In this document: one piece after another, positions 1-8,465 of the stretch
How the letters are laid out: every line of letters begins with the position of its first letter
Numbering within the stretch: position 1 is the stretch's first letter
NCBI RefSeq assembly: GCF_046156265.1
Contig: NZ_JAWDIR010000011.1
Coordinates: 868,001 to 932,000 of the forward strand
Direction: 5' to 3'
DNA: 64,000 bases
Source of the DNA: CAMDHY01 sp046156265
GTDB lineage: Bacteria; Pseudomonadota; Alphaproteobacteria; Rhizobiales; Segnochrobactraceae
Translations under genes and position numbers: made by a program
The notes under the pieces: generated by a model
Database searches by the model: none
The model's input: the letters and a program-made list of their open reading frames with translations, nothing else
What the model was told of the DNA's origin: nothing

Positions 1-441
1 CACCATCGGCGCGCTGCTCATCTCGACATAGGCGCGCGCCGAGGCGGCGTCGCGGAAGCGGGCGTAGGCGGCGGTCGGGATGCCGACTTCTGCACACAGG
101 TCCTTGGTGAAGCCCTTGGAGCCTTCCAGCTGCGCGGCGGCGGCGCTCGGTCCGAAGACGATGATGCCGGCTTCGGTCAGCCGGTCGGCGAGCCCGGCGA
201 CGAGCGGCGCCTCCGGCCCGACCACCACCAGGTCGACGCCGTTGTCGCGGCAGAACGCCACCGTCGCCGGTGCGTCTCCGACCGCGATCGGCACCAGGTC
301 GGCGACGGTGGCGATGCCCGGGTTGCCCGGTGCCGCCCACAGCTTGCCGAGCCGCGGCGACTGCGCCAGCTTCCAGGCGAGCGCGTGCTCGCGCCCGCCG
401 GAGCCGATCACGAGCACGTTGAGGCGGTCGTCGGAGGTCAT
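1..441 (-). CDS. purD: phosphoribosylamine-glycine ligase, N-terminal part (cut by window edge)
   Basis: PurD joins glycine to phosphoribosylamine with ATP in de novo purine synthesis in the cytoplasm. Only the first 147 codons are in the window; the gene runs off the left edge. The product starts MTSDDRLNVLVIGSGGREHA, and the GSGGREHA segment followed by a WKLAQSP and APGNPG stretch is the characteristic GARS N-terminal domain. The ATG at 441-439 is the first sensible start. The gene is divergent from ubiA with 132 bases between the two starts, so their promoters must lie in that gap. Confidence 0.93.
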   Translation of the reverse strand, partial: MTSDDRLNVLVIGSGGREHALAWKLAQSPRLGKLWAAPGNPGIATVADLVPIAVGDAPATVAFCRDNGVDLVVVGPEAPLVAGLADRLTEAGIIVFGPSAAAAQLEGSKGFTKDLCAEVGIPTAAYARFRDAASARAYVEMSSAPMV

Positions 442-573
442 GGTGTCGGCCCGTCTGCTTGGCGGAGGTCGGGGCCGCGCTTAGCACGGCGGGACCGCCG
501 GCGCGACGGGCGATCGCACCGCCTTGACGCGGCGGCCCGGCGGTGGTGCACCAGCGGGGGAGGGAGGACGCCG

Positions 574-1515
574 ATGACCGACCGTGCCGTCGCCGACGCC
601 GACCGCGGCAACTGGGTGGACCGCTGGGCGCCGCTGTCGTGGCGGCCTTATGCTCGCCTCGCGCGGCTCGACCGGCCGATCGGCTGGTGGCTGTTGTTGT
701 GGCCGTGCTGGTGGTCGGCGGCGCTGGCCGCGGTCGCAGCCGGGGCGCCGTACCCTAACCCGTGGCACCTGGTGCTGTTTCTCGTCGGGGCCATCGTCAT
801 GCGTGGCGCCGGGTGCACCTACAACGACGTCGTCGACCGCGACGTCGACGCGCAGGTGACGCGCACCCGCTCGCGGCCGATCCCGAGCGGCCAGGTGAGC
901 GCGAAGCGTGCCTTCGCCTTCGCCGTGGCGCTCTCCTTCGTCGGCCTTGCGGTGCTCCTGCAGTTCAACTTGACGACGATCCTCGTCGGCGCCGGCTCGC
1001 TCGTCGTCGTCGCCGCCTATCCGTTCGCCAAGCGCGTCACTGACTGGCCGCAGATGGTGCTCGGCCTCGCCTTCTCGTGGGGAGCCTTCCTCGGCTGGAC
1101 CGCGGTGTTCGGCGAACTGGCGCTCGCGCCGGTGGCGCTCTACCTCGCCGCCATCCTGTGGACGATCGGCTACGACACCATCTACGCCCACCAGGACCGC
1201 CGCGACGACGCCATCGTCGGGATCCGCTCCACGGCGCGCCTGTTCGGCCGCTACACCAAGCTCTCGATCGGTGGCTTGTTCGTGGCGACGGTCGTGGCGC
1301 TCGCCGTGGCGTTCGCGCTCGTCGGGGCAGGGTGGCCGGCCTACGTTGGCCTCGCCGCTTTCGCCGTCCATCTCGCCTGGCAGGTGATCACGCTCGACGA
1401 GGACGATCCGGCGCGCTGCCTGATGCTGTTCCGCTCCAACCGCATCGCCGGCTGGATGCCGTTTTTGGGCCTTGTTGCCGACGCGGGACTTCGCGCCGCC
1501 GGTGTCGGTGGCTGA
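574..1515 (+). CDS. ubiA: 4-hydroxybenzoate polyprenyltransferase
   Basis: UbiA attaches the polyprenyl chain to 4-hydroxybenzoate in ubiquinone synthesis and is an integral inner-membrane protein. The 313-residue product has many hydrophobic helices and both aspartate-rich prenyl-diphosphate motifs: NDVVDRDVD at residue 84 and YDTIYAHQD at residue 200. The open frame extends upstream to 385, but the ATG at 574 has a good ribosome binding site (agggagg, 561-567) and gives the usual N-terminus (WAPLSWRPYARLARLDRPIG). The next gene, DUF6101, is convergent and ends 4 bases away. This neighbourhood (ubiA, DUF6101, tldE/pmbA, cysQ) is typical of Hyphomicrobiales. Confidence 0.93.
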   Translation: MTDRAVADADRGNWVDRWAPLSWRPYARLARLDRPIGWWLLLWPCWWSAALAAVAAGAPYPNPWHLVLFLVGAIVMRGAGCTYNDVVDRDVDAQVTRTRSRPIPSGQVSAKRAFAFAVALSFVGLAVLLQFNLTTILVGAGSLVVVAAYPFAKRVTDWPQMVLGLAFSWGAFLGWTAVFGELALAPVALYLAAILWTIGYDTIYAHQDRRDDAIVGIRSTARLFGRYTKLSIGGLFVATVVALAVAFALVGAGWPAYVGLAAFAVHLAWQVITLDEDDPARCLMLFRSNRIAGWMPFLGLVADAGLRAAGVGG

Positions 1516-1519
1516 GAGA

Positions 1520-2029
1520 TCAGCGCTTGAACCCCGCGCGTCCGCCCTCGTGGACGCGCAGCGACGGTCCGCCGGCCCGCACCAGGGGGCGGGGGGCGGC
1601 ATCGGGTGCGGCCGTGGCGATCACCGCGTCGATCGGCGCGGCGATGCCGTCACGGTCGACGAACAGCCGCGGCAGCCGGAGCGCTTTCGACCAGCCGTCA
1701 AGAAGGCGGGCGGCCTCGTCGACCGTATCGGTCGCGCCGAGCGGCACCGTCAGGCCCGGGTCGGAGTGGACGAGCAGGAAGGAAATCTCGTCGAGATCAT
1801 CCGAGATGCACACCCCGACGCCGCGGAAGGCGGCGACCGGGATCACCATCGTCATCGCCACGCCCGAGAGGCGCCGCCGGATGACGGCGTGTGTCTCGTC
1901 GAGCACCAGCGACAGCAGCGCGTCGTTGCCGACGACGCCCTCTTCGGCGGCGAAGCGGTGGGGCAGCAGGTCGTCGGCGGCGCGCGGGGCGCGGTCGGCG
2001 GTGTTGATGTCTGCGGTCGATGGGGGCAC
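1520..2029 (-). CDS. DUF6101 family protein
   Basis: This 169-residue soluble protein of unknown function matches what I recall of the alphaproteobacterial DUF6101 family: a conserved central part (RRRLSGVAMTMVIPVAAFRG), a middle that reports a LLVHSDPGLTVPL strand, and a WSKALRLPRLF segment near the C-terminus. It has no signal peptide or membrane segment. Its position between ubiA and the tldE/pmbA gene, on the opposite strand, is the usual place for this family in Rhizobiales, which supports the call. ATG at 2029 is used; no better internal start is evident. The function is unknown and nothing in the sequence suggests an enzyme. Confidence 0.75.
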   Translation of the reverse strand: MPPSTADINTADRAPRAADDLLPHRFAAEEGVVGNDALLSLVLDETHAVIRRRLSGVAMTMVIPVAAFRGVGVCISDDLDEISFLLVHSDPGLTVPLGATDTVDEAARLLDGWSKALRLPRLFVDRDGIAAPIDAVIATAAPDAAPRPLVRAGGPSLRVHEGGRAGFKR

Positions 2030-2334
2030 GTCGGCCTGCTCCTGATCGCCGGCTGTCTCCGGCTCTTGTCTGCCCGTGATCAGGGGGCCGGCGTGCTTGT
2101 GCGGCCGTTAACGCGGAGGTGGTGGGCGGGGTGGCTCTTCCCGCACGGTTACGCAAACCTCACCCGGATCGCGCAAATTCGCGCCCGACTTGGCTTCCGA
2201 ACCGTCGCTCTGCCCGCGACCTCGCGACGCCCGTGCCTTGCGAGGGGTGGGTCGGCGCCGTAGATGAACGGGGACCGCACCGCCTCCCTCGCACCCGTCG
2301 TGCGGCGGGACGGACGGTGCGAACGGGACACCGC

Positions 2335-3678
2335 ATGACCGATACCCCCGATCTCGACCGCCTGAAGTCCGTCGCCGCCGATCTCGTCGCACAGGCGCGC
2401 CGCGCCGGGGCCGATGCCGCCGACGTCGTCGTCGTGCGCGGCACGGCGCTCGCCATCGAGGTGCGCGACGGCCGCGTCGAGAAGACGGAGCGCTCGGAGT
2501 CCGACGACCTGTCGCTGCGCGTCTTCGTCGGCCGCCGCTTCGCCACCGTCTCGACGAACGCGCCGTCCGAGGCCGCCGCCCTCGTCGAACGCGCGGTGGC
2601 GATGGCCCGCCACGCGCCGGAAGACCCTTACGCCGGTCTCGCCGATCCCGACGCGCTGGCGCGCGAGTTTCCTGACCTCGACCTCGTCGACCCGAAGGCG
2701 CCCTCGGCGGCCCAGCTGACCGAGACGGCGCTCGCCACCGAGGCGGCGATGCGCGAGGTCGCGGGCGTCAGCCGCTCCGGCGGCGCCTCCGCCTCCTGGA
2801 GCCTCGGCGGGCTGGTGCTCGCCACCTCCGGCGGCTTCACCGGCGCCTATCTCGGCTCGCGCCACGGCCGCTCGGCGATGGCGGTCGCCGGCGAGGGGAC
2901 GGCCATGGAGCGCGACTACTGGTCGAGCTCCGCCGCTCATCTGGAGGACGTCGAGGCCGCGGACTATGTCGGCCGGCGCGCCGGCGAGCGGGCGGTGCGG
3001 CGCGTCTCACCACGCCGCGTCGAGACGCAGACCGCCACCATCGTCTACGAGCCGCGCGCCGCCACCAGCCTGGTTCGGGCCCTCGCCGGCGCCGCCAACG
3101 GCGCGGCGATCGCGCGCGGGACGAGCTTCCTCAAGGACAAGCGCGGCGAGCGCGTCTTCGCTCCGGGCATCCGCATCACCGACGACCCCACCCGCCGGCG
3201 CGGCCTCGGCTCGCGGCCCTTCGACGGCGAGGGCGTCGCCGGCCGGCCGTTCGCGCTCGTCGAGGACGGCATTCTCACCGACTGGCTGCTCGACGGCGCC
3301 ACGGCGCGAGAGCTCGGCCTGACGAGCAACGGCCGCGCCGCCCGTGGCGGCGGATCGCCGTCGCCGTCCTCGACCAACCTCACGCTCGAACCTGGGAAGA
3401 TCGGTCCGGCCGAGCTGCTCGCCCAGGTCGGCACCGGGCTCTACGTCACCGACCTCATCGGCCACGGCGCCAACCTCGTCACCGGCGACTACAGCCTGGG
3501 TGCCGCCGGTTACTGGATCGAGAACGGCGAGCTTGGCGGGCCCGTCAGCGAGATCACCATCGCCGGCAACCTCGGCGACATGTTCTCGCGCATGGTGGTC
3601 GCCAACGATCTCGAGTTCCGCGGCGCCACCAACGCCCCCACCATCGCCATCGAGGGCCTGACCATTGCCGGGCGCTGA
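2335..3678 (+). CDS. pmbA: TldE/PmbA family metallopeptidase-like protein
   Basis: This is a TldD/TldE (PmbA) family protein; TldD-TldE heterodimers degrade unfolded peptides and mature some ribosomal peptides. The 447-residue length fits PmbA/TldE. Typical stretches are seen: the N-terminal RDGRVEKTERSESDDLSLRV region, a central SRHGRSAMAVAGEGTAMERD, and the C-terminal SLGAAGYWIENGELGGPVSE segment. There is no HExxxH zinc motif, so it is the TldE-type (non-metal) subunit rather than TldD. ATG 2335 was chosen over the longer open frame from 2119 because it begins the conserved domain. It overlaps or abuts cysQ, so the two are probably co-transcribed. Confidence 0.88.
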   Translation: MTDTPDLDRLKSVAADLVAQARRAGADAADVVVVRGTALAIEVRDGRVEKTERSESDDLSLRVFVGRRFATVSTNAPSEAAALVERAVAMARHAPEDPYAGLADPDALAREFPDLDLVDPKAPSAAQLTETALATEAAMREVAGVSRSGGASASWSLGGLVLATSGGFTGAYLGSRHGRSAMAVAGEGTAMERDYWSSSAAHLEDVEAADYVGRRAGERAVRRVSPRRVETQTATIVYEPRAATSLVRALAGAANGAAIARGTSFLKDKRGERVFAPGIRITDDPTRRRGLGSRPFDGEGVAGRPFALVEDGILTDWLLDGATARELGLTSNGRAARGGGSPSPSSTNLTLEPGKIGPAELLAQVGTGLYVTDLIGHGANLVTGDYSLGAAGYWIENGELGGPVSEITIAGNLGDMFSRMVVANDLEFRGATNAPTIAIEGLTIAGR

Positions 3679-4492
3679 AGGCGTGGCGTCGCCCCACGCC
3701 GCCGATCTGGCGCTCCTCGCCGACGCCGCCCGCCAGGCGGGCGCGATGGCGATGGGCTACTTCCGACAGTCGCCGGAGGTCTGGACGAAGGGCGATTCCT
3801 CACCGGTGAGCGAGGCCGATCTGGCCGTCGACCGCTTCCTCGCGACGCACCTCGGCGCCGCGCGGCCGGATTATGGCTGGCTGTCGGAGGAGAGTGTCGA
3901 CGATCCGGTCCGCCTGCAGCACCGCCGCATCTTCATCGTCGATCCGATCGACGGCACCCGTGCGTTCGTGCGCGGGGACGAGGATTGGACGGTCAGCCTC
4001 GCAATCGTCGAGGACGGCCGGCCGATTGCGGCCGCCGTGCTCTGTCCGCCGCGCGACGAGCTGTTCCTGGCGAGCCTCGGCGGTGGGGCGCTGCTGAATG
4101 GCGCCGTCGTGATGACGAGCGGCGCGACGCGGCTCGCCGGCGCCCGCATCGCCGGCCCGAAAGGCTTCGTCCGCTCGGCCGCGTTCACGGACGCCGGCGT
4201 CGAGCCGGTGCCGCTCGTCCACTCGCTCGCCTACCGCCTGTCGTTGGTCGCCGCCGGCCGGCTCGACGCCGCCGCAGCCAGCAGCAAGGCCTGCGACTGG
4301 GACCTCGCCGCCGCCGATCTGCTGGTGCAGGAGGCCGGTGGCCGGCTGACCGACCTCGACGGGCGTTCCGTGGCCTACAATCGCGAGACTGTGCGCCACC
4401 CACCGCTGGTCGCCGCGACCCCTGCGATGCATGACGCCATCGCGGCGCTCCTCGCCAACGCCATCGCAGCGCGGGCCCTGCACGGAGCCTGA
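3665..4492 (+). CDS. cysQ: 3'(2'),5'-bisphosphate nucleotidase / inositol-monophosphatase family
   Basis: CysQ-type phosphatases hydrolyse 3'-phosphoadenosine 5'-phosphate made during sulfate assimilation; relatives act on inositol monophosphate. The 275-residue product has the family metal-binding motifs WLSEES (around residue 72), DPIDGTRAF (from 93) and WDLAAADLL (from 212). No ATG start exists: TTG 3665, with gaggg seven to ten bases upstream, overlaps the preceding gene by 14 bases, while GTG 3683 is an alternative. The Rhizobiales synteny with ubiA and tldE favours the CysQ assignment. A downstream inositol cluster lies 46 kb away, so a role in inositol metabolism is not suggested by context. 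Confidence 0.85.
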   Translation: MPGAEGVASPHAADLALLADAARQAGAMAMGYFRQSPEVWTKGDSSPVSEADLAVDRFLATHLGAARPDYGWLSEESVDDPVRLQHRRIFIVDPIDGTRAFVRGDEDWTVSLAIVEDGRPIAAAVLCPPRDELFLASLGGGALLNGAVVMTSGATRLAGARIAGPKGFVRSAAFTDAGVEPVPLVHSLAYRLSLVAAGRLDAAAASSKACDWDLAAADLLVQEAGGRLTDLDGRSVAYNRETVRHPPLVAATPAMHDAIAALLANAIAARALHGA

Positions 4493-4604
4493 CCGACCAG
4501 CGTCGCCTTGTCGGGCCAAAGGGGACCCGGTATCGTCACCGGCAGGCGCTCCGGGGAACGCCTTCGCGACGACGCCGTCGGCGCGGCGCGACGAGGGTCC
4601 GGCC

Positions 4605-6974
4605 TTGCTGCAGCTCCGCTATCCCGAGGTCATCGCCGGCCCGCCGCGCCCGAGCCGGATTCTTCGGCCGGATGGCTCCGTCGCGACGAGCGGTCACGAG
4701 CGCCACCACGTGCCCGGCGCCGGAGCGATCCTCGTCGAGGTCGAGGCCGGCGATACCGTCACCATCCGCAATCTCGAGGGCGGCCAGGTCTGCGAGATCG
4801 TCACCGTCGACCGTGACGGCCGCAGCGATCCCGGTGTCCTCGGCGTCCCCGCGAATGGCAGCGCCACCGGCCTGAAGGCGCTTCTCTTATCGGGCGAGCC
4901 GAGCCTGGCGCTCTTCCGCCGCCGCCTGGAGCGGCGCGGGATCGCGCTCGCCGGCGCCTCCGCGCTGCACCTCTTCGGCGACGGCACCTCGGCGGGAGCG
5001 CAGGAGCGCTTCACCGTGCAGCGCGACGGCGCCCTCGTCGTCGCCGCCCCCGGCGGGCCGATGGCGGTCGACGGCCACGACACCGCGACGCCGCTCGCCG
5101 TGCTGGTAGAGCGTGGCCGGCCGCGCCTCGTCGGCACCCACGCCTTGCCGGATCCGCTTGCCGATCCCGTCGACGACATTCGTGTCCACTCGGCGACGGC
5201 GCGGTCCTATTTCGTCAAGGCGGGCGACTACATCCAGATCATCGATGTCGACGGCCGGCAGTGCACCGACTTCCAGTGCTTCTCGGCGCGCAAGCTCGAT
5301 AGGGGCAAGGACCATCCCCTCGACGTGACGACGACGCGCACGCTGATGGGCTCGGCCTATCCGATGCCCGGCCTGCACTCGAAATACTACGACCAGGACA
5401 TGGAGCCGCTGGTCGAGGTGGTCCAGGACACCTGCGGCCGCCACGACGCCTTCGCGCTCGCCTGCGCCGCCAAGTACTACGACGACATCGGGTATCCCGG
5501 CCACGTCAACTGCTCGGAGAACTTCAACAACGCCCTCGCTGGGCGAGGTGTGACGCCGCGTGCCGGGTGGATGGCGATCAACTTCTTCTTCAACACGGCG
5601 ATCGACGCGCATGGCCACGTCGTCTCCGACGAGCCGTGGTCGCGGCCCGGCGACTATGTGCTGCTGCGGGCGCTGACGGACCTCGTCTGCGTCTCCTCGG
5701 CCTGCCCGGACGACACCACGCCGGCGAATGGCTGGCACCTCACCGACATCCACGTCCGCACCTATTCGGGTGCCGAAAAATTCTCTCGTGCCATAGCGAC
5801 CCGCATGACCCCCGACGCCGAGCCGAAACTGACCCGCGAGACGGCGTTCCACGATCGCTTCGCCCGCCACACCCGCGACTTCTCCGAATACCGCGGCTAC
5901 TGGCTCGCCAACGCCTTCGCCAAGGGCGGGGCGGTCGAGGAATACTGGGCCTGCCGCGAGAAGGCGGTGGTGATGGACCTGTCGCCGCTGCGCAAGTTCG
6001 AGGTGACGGGACCGGACGCCGAGGCGCTGCTGCAGTACACGCTGACGCGCGACGTGAAGAAGCTCGGGGTCGGCCAGGTCGTCTACACCGCCATGTGCTA
6101 CGAGCACGGCGGCATGATCGACGACGGCACGCTGCTGCGCCTCGGCCGCGACAACTTCCGCTGGATCGGCGGCGACGACTTCGGTGGCCTCTGGCTGCGC
6201 CAGCAGGCCGAGAAGCTCGGGCTGACCGTGATGGTCCGCTCCTCAAGCGACCAGATGCACAACATCGCCGTGCAGGGGCCGGCGAGCCGCGACATCTTGA
6301 AGGAGATCGTCTGGACGGCGCCGACGCAGCCTTCGATGGCGGAGCTCGAGTGGTTCCGCTTCGCCGTCGGCCGCATCGGCGACGCCCAGGGGGTGCCGAT
6401 CGTCGTCTCGCGCACCGGCTATACCGGCGAACTCGGCTACGAGATCTGGTGCCACCCGCGCGACGCCGGCACTGTCTTCGACGCCGTCTGGGAGGCCGGC
6501 CAGCCGCACGGTCTCAAGCCCATGGGCCTGCAGGCGCTCGACATGGTGCGCATCGAGGCGGGGCTGATCTTCGCCGGCACGGAGTTCTCCGACCAGACCG
6601 ACCCGTTCGAGGCCGGCATCGGCTTCACCGTGCCGCTGAAGGGCAAGACGGACGACTTCATCGGCCGCGACGCCCTGATCCGGCGCAAGGACAATCCGCA
6701 GCGCAAGCTCGTCGGTCTCGAGATCGATGCCAACGTCCCCGTCGGCCACGGTGACTGCGTGCACGTCGGCCGCGCCCAGATCGGCCAAGTGACGAGCGGC
6801 ATGCGCTCGCCGCTCCTCGGCAAGACGATTGCGCTCGCCCGCCTCGACGTCACCCACGCGGCTGTCGGAACCGAGGTGGAGATCGGCAAGCTCGATGGCC
6901 ACCAGAAGCGCCTTCCGGCGCGAGTCGTGCCGTTCCCGCATTTCGATCCGCAGAAGACGCGGCCGCGATCCTGA
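4605..6974 (+). CDS. tdm: trimethylamine-N-oxide demethylase (DUF1989-GcvT fusion)
   Basis: Tdm splits TMAO into dimethylamine and formaldehyde and can hand the one-carbon unit to tetrahydrofolate. The protein (789 residues from this start) has an N-terminal DUF1989 half (about 20-400) with cysteines at C220, C225, C303, C362 and C367, and a C-terminal GcvT-like tetrahydrofolate-binding half (about 430-785, SRTGYTGELGYEIW). This fusion is that of the characterised marine and Methylocella enzymes, whose N-terminal domain holds zinc. The start is uncertain: TTG 4605 has gagggt 6 bases upstream, while an ATG at 4431 would overlap cysQ by 62 bases. The tmoXWV importer follows and dmm and tmm are nearby, which makes TMAO the likely substrate rather than plain glycine-cleavage function. 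Confidence 0.87.
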   Translation: MLQLRYPEVIAGPPRPSRILRPDGSVATSGHERHHVPGAGAILVEVEAGDTVTIRNLEGGQVCEIVTVDRDGRSDPGVLGVPANGSATGLKALLLSGEPSLALFRRRLERRGIALAGASALHLFGDGTSAGAQERFTVQRDGALVVAAPGGPMAVDGHDTATPLAVLVERGRPRLVGTHALPDPLADPVDDIRVHSATARSYFVKAGDYIQIIDVDGRQCTDFQCFSARKLDRGKDHPLDVTTTRTLMGSAYPMPGLHSKYYDQDMEPLVEVVQDTCGRHDAFALACAAKYYDDIGYPGHVNCSENFNNALAGRGVTPRAGWMAINFFFNTAIDAHGHVVSDEPWSRPGDYVLLRALTDLVCVSSACPDDTTPANGWHLTDIHVRTYSGAEKFSRAIATRMTPDAEPKLTRETAFHDRFARHTRDFSEYRGYWLANAFAKGGAVEEYWACREKAVVMDLSPLRKFEVTGPDAEALLQYTLTRDVKKLGVGQVVYTAMCYEHGGMIDDGTLLRLGRDNFRWIGGDDFGGLWLRQQAEKLGLTVMVRSSSDQMHNIAVQGPASRDILKEIVWTAPTQPSMAELEWFRFAVGRIGDAQGVPIVVSRTGYTGELGYEIWCHPRDAGTVFDAVWEAGQPHGLKPMGLQALDMVRIEAGLIFAGTEFSDQTDPFEAGIGFTVPLKGKTDDFIGRDALIRRKDNPQRKLVGLEIDANVPVGHGDCVHVGRAQIGQVTSGMRSPLLGKTIALARLDVTHAAVGTEVEIGKLDGHQKRLPARVVPFPHFDPQKTRPRS

Positions 6975-7034
6975 TCGGCAGAGCGCGGCCGCACAAGCGC
7001 TGCGCACTTGCCTGCACGTCCGATGATCATCGCG

Positions 7035-7055
7035 CTGCACCTTTGTGCAGTGCAC
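7035..7055. repeat. overlapping palindromes upstream of tmoX
   Basis: CTGCAC-CTTT-GTGCAG (7035-7050) is a perfect inverted repeat with 6-base arms. Its right arm also forms GTGCA-G-TGCAC (7045-7055). It could be a binding site for a dimeric regulator or a hairpin in RNA extending past tdm; its role is unknown. Confidence 0.4.
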
Positions 7056-7145
7056 GCCTATACTGTCCAATGCAGCCGAATGGCTTGCTGAAACGACGCC
7101 GTCATCCTGAAGGGGCATTGCGGAGGAGGGCGCAAGGCATATAAG

Positions 7146-7160
7146 TTTCATCTGGTGAAA
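7146..7160. promoter_or_regulatory. candidate methylamine-regulon operator before tmoX
   Basis: TTTCATCTGGTGAAA is a perfect inverted repeat (TTTCA/TGAAA) around a CTGG core. It resembles the repeat before the XRE-cupin gene at 13659-13675 (TTTCA, CTGG, TGAAA in the same order). It lies 226 bases before the tmoX start. The regulator is inferred, not shown. Confidence 0.45.
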
Positions 7161-7386
7161 ACTGCGGACCCGGGCTGACGATGGCCGGCCGCGGCAGGCG
7201 CGCCGGGGGGCGGCGCACGGGGACCTTGATTTTGCAGGTGTCGACGAGCCAGCCGGTGTGAGAGTCCGGCGGCGCGCGTCGAGAACGATTTCTGCCAGGG
7301 CAGCAAGGATAAAGAGCAGCAAGGACGAAGACTGACGCACCTGAGCTGAACCAGCGCTTCCGGATCGCACAACTGGAGAAGAAGAC

Positions 7387-8364
7387 ATGTCGATGAGCAG
7401 TCGTTTCTCGAGAGTTGGAAAAGGGGCGCTCGCGATCGCGGCCGCCACGTGGTGCCTCGGCGGACCGGCACTTGCTGCCGCACCGGAATCGAACGATCCG
7501 ATCAAGATCGCGCTGTTCGACTGGACCAGCGTCAACCTCAACGCCAAGATCCTCGGCGGCATCCTCGAGAAGCTCGGCTACACGGTCGAGTATCCGACCG
7601 CCGACTACCTCTCCAGCCTGACCACCGGCCTCACCAACGGCGATCTGACGGTCGCCATGGAGTTCTGGGACACCACGGCAGGCGAGGCGATGAAGGCGTC
7701 GGACGCCACCGGCCAGACCGAGAAGCTCGGCCCCCTCGGCCCGAAGGCCAAGGAAGAGTGGTGGTACCCGCTCTACATGAAGGACAAGTGCCCCGGCCTG
7801 CCGAACTGGGAAGCCTTGAAGGACCCGAAGTGCGCCGAGGCGTTCGCCACGCCCGAGACGGCGCCGAATGGCCGCTATGTCGGCGGCCCGGTGACCTGGG
7901 AGGGCTTCGACGACGAGCGCGTCGTGTCGCTCGGCCTGCCGTTCACCGTCATCCATGCCGGCACCGACGCGGCGATGTTCGCCGAGCTCGACTCCGCTTA
8001 CCAGCGCGAGGCTCCGATCATTCTCTGGGTGTACTCGCCGCACTGGGCGCCTGCCAAGTACAAGGGCGAGTGGGTCGAGTTCCCGGAGTATACGGCCGAG
8101 TGCTACACCGATCCGGCGTGGGGCGTGAACAAGGACGCGCTGTATGATTGCGGCAAGCCGTTCGGCGACATCTGGAAGTATGCCTGGGGCGGCATGAAGG
8201 AGAAGTGGCCGGTCGCGCACAAGGTCGCCAAGGCCTACACGATCGACACCGACGTGCTGAACGCCATGAGCGGCAAGATCGACCTCGACGGCATGTCGCC
8301 GGAAGACGTCGCCGCCGAGTGGATCGCCGAGAACGAGGCGACCTGGAAGAAGTGGGCCGAGTAA
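7387..8364 (+). CDS. tmoX: TMAO-type ABC importer, periplasmic binding protein (ProX/OpuAC family)
   Basis: This is the periplasmic ligand-binding subunit of a quaternary-amine ABC importer. The 325-residue product has a signal peptide (cleavage near ALAAA-PES, about residue 32) followed by an OpuAC-type domain with many tryptophans (FWDTTAG, EEWWYPLYM, VYSPHWAP, WKYAWGG) of the kind that form the aromatic cage for methylated amines. ATG 7387 follows ggagaag. The genes for ATPase and permease come directly after. Its place behind tdm identifies it as TmoX (TMAO) rather than a general glycine betaine binder, although betaine or choline cannot be excluded from sequence alone. Confidence 0.85.
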   Translation: MSMSSRFSRVGKGALAIAAATWCLGGPALAAAPESNDPIKIALFDWTSVNLNAKILGGILEKLGYTVEYPTADYLSSLTTGLTNGDLTVAMEFWDTTAGEAMKASDATGQTEKLGPLGPKAKEEWWYPLYMKDKCPGLPNWEALKDPKCAEAFATPETAPNGRYVGGPVTWEGFDDERVVSLGLPFTVIHAGTDAAMFAELDSAYQREAPIILWVYSPHWAPAKYKGEWVEFPEYTAECYTDPAWGVNKDALYDCGKPFGDIWKYAWGGMKEKWPVAHKVAKAYTIDTDVLNAMSGKIDLDGMSPEDVAAEWIAENEATWKKWAE

Positions 8365-8402
8365 GCGCCCGGGCGGAGCAAGCCTCCGCCGACTAGACGG
8401 TT

Positions 8403-8433
8403 GCGGCCCCGATCCTGCATCGATCGGGGCCGC
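8403..8433 (+). terminator. intercistronic stem-loop between tmoX and tmoW
   Basis: GCGGCCCCGATC pairs perfectly with GATCGGGGCCGC across a 7-base loop: a 12-bp GC-rich stem starting 38 bases after the tmoX stop. There is no T-run after it, so it may act as a partial terminator or an mRNA 3' protector. That is common after binding-protein genes that must be made in excess over their permease and ATPase. Confidence 0.7.
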
Positions 8434-8465
8434 GGACCACCGCACATGATCACGAAGGACGGTGC

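Larger units (their letters stand above)
6975..7386 (+). promoter_or_regulatory. tdm-tmoX intergenic region with tmoX promoter
   Basis: These 412 bases hold no convincing gene. They separate tdm from tmoX and contain two overlapping palindromes around 7035-7055 and an operator-like repeat at 7146-7160 (both listed separately). A ribosome binding site (ggagaag) lies just before tmoX. No clear intrinsic terminator follows tdm. The gap suggests that tmoXWV has its own regulated promoter. Confidence 0.5.
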
